Below, piece after piece: positions 46,615 to 55,336 of a DNA stretch of 64,000 nt (position 1 is its first letter; the number at the start of each line of letters is the position of its first letter). The notes below the pieces were generated by a model that was not told where the DNA came from, did no database searches, and worked only from the letters and a program-made list of their open reading frames with translations. Position numbers and translations under genes: made by a program. The stretch spans positions 121,269-185,268 of the forward strand of contig JAUICQ010000002.1 in NCBI GenBank assembly GCA_030427425.1. Direction: 5' to 3'. Source of the DNA: Fimbriimonadia bacterium (lineage in GTDB: Bacteria > Armatimonadota > Fimbriimonadia > Fimbriimonadales > Fimbriimonadaceae).

Positions 46615-48153
46615 ATGGTTAAAATATGCAAATCATTACTAATTATTAGCCTATTGTTGGTTGGGTGCAATCCAAAAACAGCATTCTTCAACCACTCTAA
46701 ATTTGATAAAAATACAAATATAGTAGCTAGCATAGACAAAGATCTTGGAAAACTATACGATACAAGCAGTAAAGATCTCCATAAAAAAGGAACTCTCAAT
46801 ATTGATGAATTAAGCAATGCTACTGCCTCCATGAAATTTTTTAATAAACCCGATGGAAAAGAATACGAATACTTAGTTAATGGAATTCTAGATTACCAGT
46901 GGCTGGTACGTTGGCCTGAAGCGTTAGATTTAATGAACCATATGGGAATCGACTTTAACGATCTCGCATATGTTTTTGTCCTAGATACCGGTTACCACCC
47001 AAATCTTTCCGATTCCACCAGGGACGAAGTTGGCTACAATGCCAGGCTAGGAAACTTCACCTATGGCGGGAAAAGTATCGCGCCTATAGACCTACATGGC
47101 CATGGAACAGCAACTGGATCTATCATCAGCTCAGATGCTGGAAATAGTAAATTAATAAATGGAATGGGAGCTAACAATGTTATCATTCCAGTACAAGTAA
47201 TCTCTACACCCGAAGATAATAAGTCCGCTACTACAACATTAGCAAACGCTATATTGCTAGACGGATTAATGTACACCGAAAATAGACACCGCAACGGAGA
47301 CATAGGTGCCACACCAGTAAACATGAGTATAGGTAATTATGTATACAACAGAAGCATACAAGACTTCTTCGATAGAAATACAAAGGATGAAGAAAAATTT
47401 GCATTTGTAGTCGCTGCTGGCAATGCAGGAAAACCAGATATAGACTATCCTGCTGGATATGGAAAACTTAAAAGATGGGATACTCCAGGAAGTGTTATCT
47501 CTGTAGGAGCGTATAACACAACTGACTGTGATTACGGAACCAAACTACATAGATCCTCTTTCAGCAACTACAATGCTTCTCGTAACTTAAACAATCAGTG
47601 GGTTCATGTAGCTGCCCCCGGCACAAATATCACAACATTATCTCCGGAAATATCAAATAAACTAGCTGAAAAACTAAAAGCAGCCATGGACACCAATTTC
47701 ACGCCTGAAGAAATTAAAATGATTAATGAAATCTATTCCAATAGTCCAGATTCGTTAATGGAAGATACAGGAACATCAGTGGCTGCACCTATAGTAACAG
47801 CTATCCTTACTCTGGCAGTAAAAATAGCAAAACATTACGGGGTACAGGTTGGTCATAACACACTGGCTAAACTACTTTTCCAGAGCGCTCAGTACAGTCC
47901 GCAAACCGAATACACACACAAAATATTTAATTTGGGTCATAGAGCACTCGATTGGACAAGCTTCGGATATGTGGATGCACTCGGCATGATTGCAGCTACA
48001 ATCGTACACTGCAAACCAGAGGCAAAAGACAATGTTATTGAATTCTTCAATGAAGGAAAAGGCAGATTCAAGAATAATAGCTTCGGTCACACACCATATT
48101 TACTTAAATCTCAGGTGCTAAAACCTTTCGTGGGTAGAAGAAGCGATTTGTAA
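46615..48153 (+). CDS. Subtilisin-like serine protease lipoprotein (S8 family), copy 2
   Basis: The 512-residue protein has a signal with the lipobox LVGC (Cys18). The S8 triad is complete: Asp in VFVLDTGYHP, His in LHGHGTATGS, Ser in DTGTSVAAPIVTA, with the oxyanion Asn in VVAAGNAGKP. It has the same architecture as the preceding gene (44732-46351), including an N-terminal region of about 110 residues, and the two are tandem paralogues. The C-terminus is basic rather than acidic. The GTCAGAC-rich gap before it shows no good Shine-Dalgarno site. A terminator follows four bases after the stop. Confidence 0.93.
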   Translation: MVKICKSLLIISLLLVGCNPKTAFFNHSKFDKNTNIVASIDKDLGKLYDTSSKDLHKKGTLNIDELSNATASMKFFNKPDGKEYEYLVNGILDYQWLVRWPEALDLMNHMGIDFNDLAYVFVLDTGYHPNLSDSTRDEVGYNARLGNFTYGGKSIAPIDLHGHGTATGSIISSDAGNSKLINGMGANNVIIPVQVISTPEDNKSATTTLANAILLDGLMYTENRHRNGDIGATPVNMSIGNYVYNRSIQDFFDRNTKDEEKFAFVVAAGNAGKPDIDYPAGYGKLKRWDTPGSVISVGAYNTTDCDYGTKLHRSSFSNYNASRNLNNQWVHVAAPGTNITTLSPEISNKLAEKLKAAMDTNFTPEEIKMINEIYSNSPDSLMEDTGTSVAAPIVTAILTLAVKIAKHYGVQVGHNTLAKLLFQSAQYSPQTEYTHKIFNLGHRALDWTSFGYVDALGMIAATIVHCKPEAKDNVIEFFNEGKGRFKNNSFGHTPYLLKSQVLKPFVGRRSDL

Positions 48154-48155
48154 TT

Positions 48156-48184
48156 AATTCTAGGTACATCTAGAATTGTTTTTT
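48156..48184 (+). terminator. Terminator after subtilase copy 2
   Basis: AATTCTAG (48156-48163) pairs with CTAGAATT (48170-48177) around a six-base loop and is followed by a run of six Ts (48179-48184). Confidence 0.88.
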
Positions 48185-48230
48185 AAAAGGTGATGGAATC
48201 CGAATAAGTGGATCCATCACCTTTTAAAAA
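48180..48230. terminator. Perfect 18-bp hairpin between convergent subtilase and sulP genes
   Basis: TTTTTAAAAGGTGATGGA (48180-48197) pairs with its exact complement at 48213-48230 around a 15-base loop. Its A/T-rich foot allows termination in both directions. It lies 23 bases beyond the sulP stop. Confidence 0.8.
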
Positions 48231-48252
48231 TAACGAATATTCCAACACTCGG

Positions 48253-50016
48253 CTAACCGGTGAGCATACCATCTAAAATCAACTTAGCCCTAGTCACTGC
48301 TAGAGACAAGCTATCACATATATTATCCTGACCTATTATCCGATTGAACCCGGCATTGACGAACATATCCTTATTCTGTTTATTCAAACCAGATAAAATC
48401 AAACACTTCCCTTTCAGTTCTAAACTCTTAGTAAAATCTTTAAATGCATCTATCGCTGTGGAATCAATTGCCGTCATGTTATTCAGATGGAGAATAATCA
48501 CCTTAGGCATCTCTATAGCATGATTAGAGAGCTCATTTAGCTTACCAGTAGCCCCAAACATCATAGGTCCAGAAATACCAAAAATTGCAATCTCTTTCGG
48601 TATTTCACTATAAGAGACCATATCATCGTTGTTCTCTATAAAGTAATCTCCCGAATACTCCTTAATACTGGTGCTCGATGAAACCTTCTGAATATACAAC
48701 ACTCCTGAAAGCAGCACACCTACCTGCATTGCTGTCTCTAGATTTTTAAACACAGCAAAAAGGAATGTTATAAGCCATACTGCCATTTCACTCTTACTTA
48801 ATTTAAGCAATTCAGGAATCAGATGCCACTCACCAACACTATAAACTACATACATCATAATTCCAGACAAAACACATAATGGAATATGGTTAGCCACCGG
48901 CGCAAAAAAGAATAATATACTAAAAATAATTAAAGCCTGAAAAACTGCAGCAAAAGGAGTCTTGCCACCATTTCCAATATTATTCGCCGTTCTACCAATC
49001 GATCCCGTTGCTGGCATACAGCCAAAAAATGCAGATGCTATATTGGCTCCACCCTGAGAAACTAGCTCCATATTAGGATTATGATTCTCATTGCCCATCC
49101 TATCCCCCACCACTGCAGACACCATCGATTTAAATGCAATCAGCATTGCAATAGAAAAACTGCTCTCTATAACATTTCCAACCAAACTAATATCAAACGT
49201 TCCCTCAAATAACGTAGGAAAGCCGGATGGAATCCCCCCAGGATAACACGCTCCAATTGTCTTGACTTTTAAGCCCAAAATGTAGGCAATTATACTGCCA
49301 CCAACCGTAACAATAACACCCAGCGGAATCTTCTTAACCCTTTTCTTTAGAAACAGCATAGCAAGAAAACAAGCAGAACCTAATAGCAGTGTATGGAAAG
49401 ACGTCGTATGGATATAATTCACAAAAGCCAACAACTTCTCAGGAACACTCTTCTGACTCACCATCTTGGGTATCGTTAAACCAAACAATCTGGTAAGCTC
49501 ACTAGCTACCAACATTGCACCAATCCCGTTGGTCATACCAAGTATAATCGGCCTCGGAATATAATTTACAATAAATCCTAATCCACCCAAGCCTAACAAC
49601 ACTAAAATACAACCAGCTAATACCAGACTAGTGAATAATCCATTCGGACCATATGCCGCCATCGTTCCAATCACAAACATATGGAAACCTGCAGCAGGAC
49701 TAGTCATCTGATATCTAGAACCTGTTAAAAGTGCTGCTACTAAACCAGAAGCAAATGCACAGTACAAACCTATTTCAGGTCGCATATCAGAAGCTATAGC
49801 ATACGCCATTAGTAAAGGTAAGGAAGTAGATGCCACAACCAGCGCAGAAGCAAAATCGGCATAAGCAGTCTGGAGATTATATCCCTTAACAAAACTTAAT
49901 ATCCGGGGGGTTAAATTAAATCTCAACCAAGAAATATCACGTACAGACAACTGTTTATCTATATCATTATTTTCAATGTTACTTGTAGCGCCAGTATTCT
50001 GCTTTAATAAACTCAT
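48253..50016 (-). CDS. SulP family anion transporter with STAS domain
   Basis: The ATG at 50016 is preferred over a TTG at 50040. The protein has about 587 residues: a membrane domain of 10-14 helices with the SulP signature (ADFASALVVASTSLPLLMAYAIASDMRPEIGLYCAF) and a C-terminal STAS domain (about 455-580) with the regulatory serine in TAIDSTAIDAF. SulP proteins carry sulfate, bicarbonate or dicarboxylates across the cytoplasmic membrane. The substrate is not clear from the sequence. The position next to gapA gives no hint of a specific anion. No carbonic anhydrase or cys gene is adjacent. Confidence 0.9.
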   Translation of the reverse strand: MSLLKQNTGATSNIENNDIDKQLSVRDISWLRFNLTPRILSFVKGYNLQTAYADFASALVVASTSLPLLMAYAIASDMRPEIGLYCAFASGLVAALLTGSRYQMTSPAAGFHMFVIGTMAAYGPNGLFTSLVLAGCILVLLGLGGLGFIVNYIPRPIILGMTNGIGAMLVASELTRLFGLTIPKMVSQKSVPEKLLAFVNYIHTTSFHTLLLGSACFLAMLFLKKRVKKIPLGVIVTVGGSIIAYILGLKVKTIGACYPGGIPSGFPTLFEGTFDISLVGNVIESSFSIAMLIAFKSMVSAVVGDRMGNENHNPNMELVSQGGANIASAFFGCMPATGSIGRTANNIGNGGKTPFAAVFQALIIFSILFFFAPVANHIPLCVLSGIMMYVVYSVGEWHLIPELLKLSKSEMAVWLITFLFAVFKNLETAMQVGVLLSGVLYIQKVSSSTSIKEYSGDYFIENNDDMVSYSEIPKEIAIFGISGPMMFGATGKLNELSNHAIEMPKVIILHLNNMTAIDSTAIDAFKDFTKSLELKGKCLILSGLNKQNKDMFVNAGFNRIIGQDNICDSLSLAVTRAKLILDGMLTG

Positions 50017-50144
50017 AGTATCTTTTTGTTCTTGCAACACAATAAAGATGAATCTCTATCTAAAACAATAAGTACCCACAGCTAATGTAGATACTTATTT
50101 AATAGTGTACCGTATCAATTTTATAACATGCTAACTGCTAAAAT

Positions 50145-51158
50145 CTATACGCCTTTTAAAGCAATAGTATGAATTAGATCGGCAACACGATTGCTGTAGC
50201 CCCATTCATTGTCATACCAGCTGAGAATTTTTACACAGTCTCCATCCATAACCTTAGTCATGCCTGCATCAAATATTGCACTATGCGGATTAGCTATAAT
50301 ATCTCCTGATACAAGTGGAAGCTCACTGTATTCAAGAACACCACGCATCACACCATGTGCAGCTTGTTTCATTAAACTGTTAACCTCTTCAACTGTAGTT
50401 TTTTTACTTAGCTTAACTGTTAAATCTGTTACCGAACCCGTAATGGTAGGAACTCTCAGAGCAAATCCATCTAACTTCCCTTTTAAATCTGGCAACACTA
50501 AAGAGATAGCTTTAGCTGCACCAGTGGATGTTGGAATGATATTGACTGCAGCAGCCCTAGCTCTTCTTAAATCTTTATGGAACTGATCCTGCACATTCTG
50601 GTCATTGGTGTAAGCATGTACGGTGGTCATCAATCCTTTCTCGATTGTAAAGTTTTCATGCAACACCTTAGCTACTGGCGCTAATGAATTTGTTGTACAG
50701 CTTGCATTACTAATAATATGGTGTTCTGATGGTTTATACAGTTTGTCATTTACACCCATTACAATGGTTATATCTTCATCAGTTGCAGGCGCACTAATCA
50801 ATACCTTCTTAACAGATCCGCCGAGATGTTTTTCCGCAGCCTCTCTCTTTGTAAATAGACCTGTACACTCCAATACCAACTGAACACCGTGTGCATTCCA
50901 ATCTATCTTAGCCGGATCCCGCTCTGCAGACATATGTACAGTACTGCCATTAATAATTAACTCGTTATCTGTTGCCTTTACATCCCCATGAAATTTCCTA
51001 AACGTAGAATCATATGTAAAAAGATGTGCACTTGTATGCGTATCTGCTAAATCATTAATCGCTACTACTTGAATCTCTTTTCCATAATGCTCTAAAATTG
51101 CACGCAGTGAAAGTCGACCTATTCTACCAAATCCATTAATACCTACTTTAAATGACAT
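50145..51158 (-). CDS. gapA: Glyceraldehyde-3-phosphate dehydrogenase
   Basis: GAPDH oxidises glyceraldehyde-3-phosphate in glycolysis. The 337-residue protein has the Rossmann motif GINGFGRIGRL, the aspartate-bearing loop INDLADTHTSAHLFTYDS that prefers NAD+, and the catalytic C154 in SNASCTTNSLAPV. The C-terminal SWYDNEWGYSN block is intact. Length is normal. The TTT/TTA-rich leader includes GAGGT before the ATG. It is flanked by sulP and an unknown secreted protein and has no glycolytic neighbour (no pgk). Confidence 0.97.
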   Translation of the reverse strand: MSFKVGINGFGRIGRLSLRAILEHYGKEIQVVAINDLADTHTSAHLFTYDSTFRKFHGDVKATDNELIINGSTVHMSAERDPAKIDWNAHGVQLVLECTGLFTKREAAEKHLGGSVKKVLISAPATDEDITIVMGVNDKLYKPSEHHIISNASCTTNSLAPVAKVLHENFTIEKGLMTTVHAYTNDQNVQDQFHKDLRRARAAAVNIIPTSTGAAKAISLVLPDLKGKLDGFALRVPTITGSVTDLTVKLSKKTTVEEVNSLMKQAAHGVMRGVLEYSELPLVSGDIIANPHSAIFDAGMTKVMDGDCVKILSWYDNEWGYSNRVADLIHTIALKGV

Positions 51159-51242
51159 TTTTACCTCACAAAATATATTTTAAACTAACAAAAGTATACA
51201 CTTCTAGCTAGTAAACTTAATAGTAAAACTAAAAGATTCTAA

Positions 51243-51950
51243 TTAATCGTATATAACACGCAGACTCGGACTAATCCACTCTCCAGGGTGCCACGAACTC
51301 TGCAAAGAATCTGGCACTAAAATGCAAAGATAGAACCCACGCCCAAGCGAATCCTGAAAAACCTTCCAAAAATCACCAATTTTTTTAGGATCCAGATCTA
51401 AATTTGCACGTTCTACTAAATATCTAGCACCTGGTATTACCATCTTCCAGGTTCCATTCTGAATGCTCTTACAATCTTTTTTGCTACAATCTAAGCAGTC
51501 AGTAGCATCTAGCACCATCTTTCCCAAAAAACTTCCAACCACAGCACCCTGCGATTCTATTAAACTGCCCATGTCTTCATCACTATAAGCCTGAAATATA
51601 ACAGGAGCTTTACTATCTTCTACACTAGATATCGGTCCGTTATTCAAAAAACACACCTCCAACTGTTTAATAGAATGATGGGCAACACCCAACAATCCAC
51701 CAGGTATTTCAACTGGCAAATTCCATTTCGCTATCAGTCGTTTACTGGCTCCATATACATCATTATCATCTGGAGTGGCTTGGATAACAGAAAATTCTGA
51801 AACCATATCTACACTTTTTAAAGCTTGTGATACACAATAATCTCTCTCAATAAATTTATCAGATGTCTCTTCCACACTAAAGATAGTAAACTTAATGAAA
51901 AGGAACAAAAATAGAACAGGCGGAATATTTTTAAATCGAAAATGAAACAT
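51243..51950 (-). CDS. Secreted protein of unknown function
   Basis: Two ATG codons (51953, 51950) begin the frame. The signal is FKNIPPVLFLFLFIKFTIF with cleavage near residue 26. The mature domain, about 210 residues, has a CLDCSKKDC cluster and scattered cysteines, and ends with GEWISPSLRVIYD. I do not recognise the family. Its 5' end overlaps the argS start by 9-12 bases on the opposite strand, so the two divergent genes share initiation sequence. Neither has a clear Shine-Dalgarno site. Confidence 0.68.
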   Translation of the reverse strand: MFHFRFKNIPPVLFLFLFIKFTIFSVEETSDKFIERDYCVSQALKSVDMVSEFSVIQATPDDNDVYGASKRLIAKWNLPVEIPGGLLGVAHHSIKQLEVCFLNNGPISSVEDSKAPVIFQAYSDEDMGSLIESQGAVVGSFLGKMVLDATDCLDCSKKDCKSIQNGTWKMVIPGARYLVERANLDLDPKKIGDFWKVFQDSLGRGFYLCILVPDSLQSSWHPGEWISPSLRVIYD

Positions 51951-53624
51951 CATACTTACTTAATACAGGATTATATCCTAAAAACCCTTCAAGTAGCATT
52001 ACTAGAGATTGCTGATAACAATGAGAATCAAGAAATAGAAGATAAATTTCCTATAGAAGTAACTGCAACTAAACAGATCTCACACGGCGACTACAGTACA
52101 AACATCGCTATGATACTTGCTAAAAAACTGAAAAAGAATCCCAGAGAGATTGCTTCTGAAATTATTAACAGCATCAATCAAGATCCAACATTTGATAAAA
52201 TAGAAATCGCAGGTGCCGGATTCATTAATTTCACCCTTTCAGATAAAGCCAGATCGGAGTATCTAAGCCATGTATTAGAAGCCCAAGACAAGTGGGGCTG
52301 GATAAAAAACAACTCCCCCAAAAATATAAATGTAGAATTCGTCAGCGTTAATCCAAACGGACCCGTTACTATCGGGTCCGGCCGTGGAGCTGCTTTCGGA
52401 GACTCCTTATGCCGCACTCTTACAGCAGCAGGGGAAAATGTCCACAGAGAATTCTATATCAACGATTCTATGAACTCCGAACAAATGAGACTATTCGCAG
52501 AATCGGTCCGCCACTATACTTCACTAGAATTTGGAATAGAATCTACATTCCCTGAAAAAGGATATAAAGGCGATTATGTAAGCTACATCGGAAAAGAGAT
52601 TGCTGATACATTCGGAAAAGAATCACTCGAAAAGGACATATCCTGGTTCCAAGAAGAATCGCAAACCAGGATGATAGAATGGCAAAAAAGAGATCTGGAA
52701 AAGTTCGGAGTAAAATTCAACACCTGGTTCAGTGAACAATCGCTACATGATAATGGCAAAGTTGAAGCGTGTCTTGAAGAATTAAAGAAAAAAGACCTTA
52801 CTTATGAAAAAGATGGGGCAACTTGGCTAAAATCCACTCAGTTTGGAGACGATAAAGACAGAGTGCTTGTAAGAAGCAACGATCGTAAAACCTATGTTAC
52901 ATCCGATACCGCCTATCATCAGAGCAAATTCGAACGTGGCGCAGACGTCGTTATTGACATCCTCGGCCCCGATCATCATGGATATATAGGTCGGATGAAC
53001 GCTGTTATCCAAGCACTTGGGAAAAGTTTAGATGTGTTCGATATCATTATCTATCAAGTAGTAAGATTCGTCAAAAATGGAGAGAGCGTCCCTATGAGAA
53101 AACGGGACGGTACCATCTACGAACTTGGCAACCTCACAGATGAAATAGGCGTAGATAATACTAGATTCTTCTTCCTAATGCGATCCCACGATACTCACCT
53201 CGATTTCGATATCGAACTAGCCGTTAGAGAGAGTGACGAAAACCCTGTATTCTACACCCAGTATGCTCATGCAAGAATCTGCTCTATACTGAAGAAAGCT
53301 GAAGAACAGAATCTTTTTCCAAACCCAGAAAACATGCACTTACTGAATCATGAAGCTGAAAAAATGCTTGTTAAAAGCATTTTCGAACTACCCAATATTA
53401 TTCAATTAGCGGCTTCCGATTATGGAGTACACCGATTCGCCCACTACTCTATAGAACTAGCACGACTCTTCCATAGCTTCTACGATAAATGCAAAGTAGT
53501 ACAACCTGAATTCGAAGAACTAACTTCAGCCAGACTTGCACTCTGCCAAGCAACTATGTACACCCTGCAATCGGCATTCTGGCTATTAGGCGTTTCAGCC
53601 CCTCAAAGAATGTATCGCAAGTGA
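51942..53624 (+). CDS. argS: Arginyl-tRNA synthetase with altered HIGH motif
   Basis: ArgRS charges tRNA-Arg. The 560-residue protein has an N-terminal Add1-like domain (1-110), the class I catalytic domain and an anticodon-binding all-helix C-terminal domain (about 430-560) ending SAPQRMYRK, the family's usual end. The HIGH motif, normally HxGH, reads T143-I-G-S146 in NPNGPVTIGSGRGAAFGD. The KMSKS region is the typical ArgRS variant (PMRKRDGTIYEL). Surrounding active-site residues look normal. ArgRS from some phyla also vary at this place, so it is probably functional. The ATG at 51942 overlaps the start of the opposite-strand gene. Confidence 0.93.
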   Translation: MKHHTYLIQDYILKTLQVALLEIADNNENQEIEDKFPIEVTATKQISHGDYSTNIAMILAKKLKKNPREIASEIINSINQDPTFDKIEIAGAGFINFTLSDKARSEYLSHVLEAQDKWGWIKNNSPKNINVEFVSVNPNGPVTIGSGRGAAFGDSLCRTLTAAGENVHREFYINDSMNSEQMRLFAESVRHYTSLEFGIESTFPEKGYKGDYVSYIGKEIADTFGKESLEKDISWFQEESQTRMIEWQKRDLEKFGVKFNTWFSEQSLHDNGKVEACLEELKKKDLTYEKDGATWLKSTQFGDDKDRVLVRSNDRKTYVTSDTAYHQSKFERGADVVIDILGPDHHGYIGRMNAVIQALGKSLDVFDIIIYQVVRFVKNGESVPMRKRDGTIYELGNLTDEIGVDNTRFFFLMRSHDTHLDFDIELAVRESDENPVFYTQYAHARICSILKKAEEQNLFPNPENMHLLNHEAEKMLVKSIFELPNIIQLAASDYGVHRFAHYSIELARLFHSFYDKCKVVQPEFEELTSARLALCQATMYTLQSAFWLLGVSAPQRMYRK

Positions 53625-53706
53625 AAACAAAAATAGATGAAAGACTTGGTACTATTAGGTCGTAAAATAGTACCTGTTCCTTCATAATATAATTAGTGGT
53701 AAAAAT

Positions 53707-54813
53707 ATGGAAAGCAAAAACCTACTTGTCAACAAAGTGCTATCTGGAGAAAGAATTAATAACGATGAGGCTCTACAATTATATAACCTCGATAATATAA
53801 ATGAACTTGCCTTCCTCGCACAAGAAAGACGATTCCAAGCAGTCCCCGAAAAAAATGTAGGATACATTATTGGAAGAATTCTAAACTACACTAATGTCTG
53901 TTGGGTACGATGCAAATTCTGCTCCTTTTACAGACCTCCTGGCCATAAGGAAGGATACCTCCATAGCGAAGAAGCCATCCTAGATAAAGTACGGGACACA
54001 GTTGAACAAGGCGGTGTTGAAATACTCTTCCAAGGCGGACTGAACCCTAGACTTAAAATCGATTATTTTGAACATATTTTTTCAACTATAAAAAAACATT
54101 ATCCAAATGTACTGCTGCACTCTCTCAGCCCAGCTGAAATAATCTATCTCGCCCATATATCTAAACTTAGTATCGAAGATTGCCTTACCCGCCTACATTC
54201 TGCAGGACTCCACTCGATTCCAGGTGCCGGTGGAGAAATACTCGTAGATAGAGTAAGAAATATCATTGCCCCACATAAAGATAAAACTGAGGACTGGTTA
54301 AGATGCATGCGCACCGCTAGCAAACTAGGTATAAAAAGCACGGCATCCATGATGTACGGTCATGTAGAGACTGTTGAGGAACGTATCCTGCATATGGAAC
54401 GCATCAGAAATCTGCAAGACGAATGTGAACCATTCCGAGCATTTATCAGCTGGACCTACCAACCGGAAGGAGCCGAACTGAAAATAGATCATAAAGCAAG
54501 CGCTCAAGACTATCTTAAAACATTGGCTGTATCCAGAATCTACTTAGACAATATTAAACATTTTCAAGTATCCTTCTTAACACAAGGACCAAAAATCGCC
54601 CAGCTAGGACTCTCCTACGGAGCTAATGATTTCGGATCCATCATGATTGAAGAAGCTGTTGTATCCGCTGAAGGAAGCAAACATATTACAACAGCTGAAG
54701 AATATGAACGCCTTATTAGTGACGCAGGCTTTAAGCCTGTAAGAAGAAATACACGGTACGAAATTCTTGAACATGCATCTAATAGCAAACGTGAAGAGTT
54801 AACTTTAAGATAG
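53707..54813 (+). CDS. mqnC: Cyclic dehypoxanthine futalosine synthase (radical SAM), menaquinone pathway
   Basis: MqnC cyclises dehypoxanthine futalosine in the futalosine route to menaquinone. The 368-residue radical SAM protein has the cluster-binding C65-xxx-C69-xx-C72 in NYTNVCWVRCKFCSFYRPPGHKEGY, the characteristic MqnC version. The far end GANDFGSIMIEEAVVSAEG is also MqnC-like (MqnE would differ). It lies one base before dtd, as an operon. The presence suggests respiration with menaquinone. mqnA, mqnB, mqnD and mqnE are not in the window. Confidence 0.92.
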   Translation: MESKNLLVNKVLSGERINNDEALQLYNLDNINELAFLAQERRFQAVPEKNVGYIIGRILNYTNVCWVRCKFCSFYRPPGHKEGYLHSEEAILDKVRDTVEQGGVEILFQGGLNPRLKIDYFEHIFSTIKKHYPNVLLHSLSPAEIIYLAHISKLSIEDCLTRLHSAGLHSIPGAGGEILVDRVRNIIAPHKDKTEDWLRCMRTASKLGIKSTASMMYGHVETVEERILHMERIRNLQDECEPFRAFISWTYQPEGAELKIDHKASAQDYLKTLAVSRIYLDNIKHFQVSFLTQGPKIAQLGLSYGANDFGSIMIEEAVVSAEGSKHITTAEEYERLISDAGFKPVRRNTRYEILEHASNSKREELTLR

Positions 54814-54814
54814 T

Positions 54815-55267
54815 ATGAGAGCATTAATAAAAAGAGTAAAGCAAGCTGAAGTAATTTTAGATGGTGAAAGCATCGGAAAATGTGGATACGGAATGCTCGT
54901 ATACCAATCTATCTGTAAAAACGACACAGAGAAAGTAATTCCGAAATTTTTCGATAGATTACTTAAACTCCGTATATTCCCTGATGAACAAGGAAAGACA
55001 AACCTCAATATCAATCAGATACCAGAAAGCAACGAACCCAGGATTCTGCTGATATCAAACTTCTCTCTCTATGCAGACGTTATTGGCAACCTTAGGCCAA
55101 GCTTTATTAATGTGGCAGAATTCCAAACCGCTGAAGATATATACAACAAAAGCGTTGAGTATCTTAAAACTAAAGATATCCAGTTTAATACAGGAAAATT
55201 CGGTGGAGATATGCTCGTTAAAAGCGATGCTGAAGTATTTAATATCATCATGGATCTCTACGAGTAA
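54815..55267 (+). CDS. dtd: D-aminoacyl-tRNA deacylase (Dtd) relative lacking the Gly-cisPro motif
   Basis: Dtd frees tRNA from mischarged D-amino acids or glycine. The 150-residue protein follows the family throughout: MRALIKRVKQAEVILDGE, LRIFPDEQGKTNLN, and SNFSLYADVIGNLRPSF (S81-Y86 in place of SQFTLYAD). However, the C-terminal NxGPVT motif, whose Gly-cisPro pair enforces chirality, reads SDAEVF, so Ala139-Glu140 replace Gly-Pro. The protein may be inactive, have altered selectivity, or use a different residue. It is coupled to mqnC one base away. Length is normal and the frame intact. Confidence 0.8.
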   Translation: MRALIKRVKQAEVILDGESIGKCGYGMLVYQSICKNDTEKVIPKFFDRLLKLRIFPDEQGKTNLNINQIPESNEPRILLISNFSLYADVIGNLRPSFINVAEFQTAEDIYNKSVEYLKTKDIQFNTGKFGGDMLVKSDAEVFNIIMDLYE

Positions 55268-55336
55268 GCTCCATTAAGAGAAGGAGAGCGTCACTCTTAG
55301 TAAGTAACTTCCTAAAGCTATCTTTCCGAATGCTCT

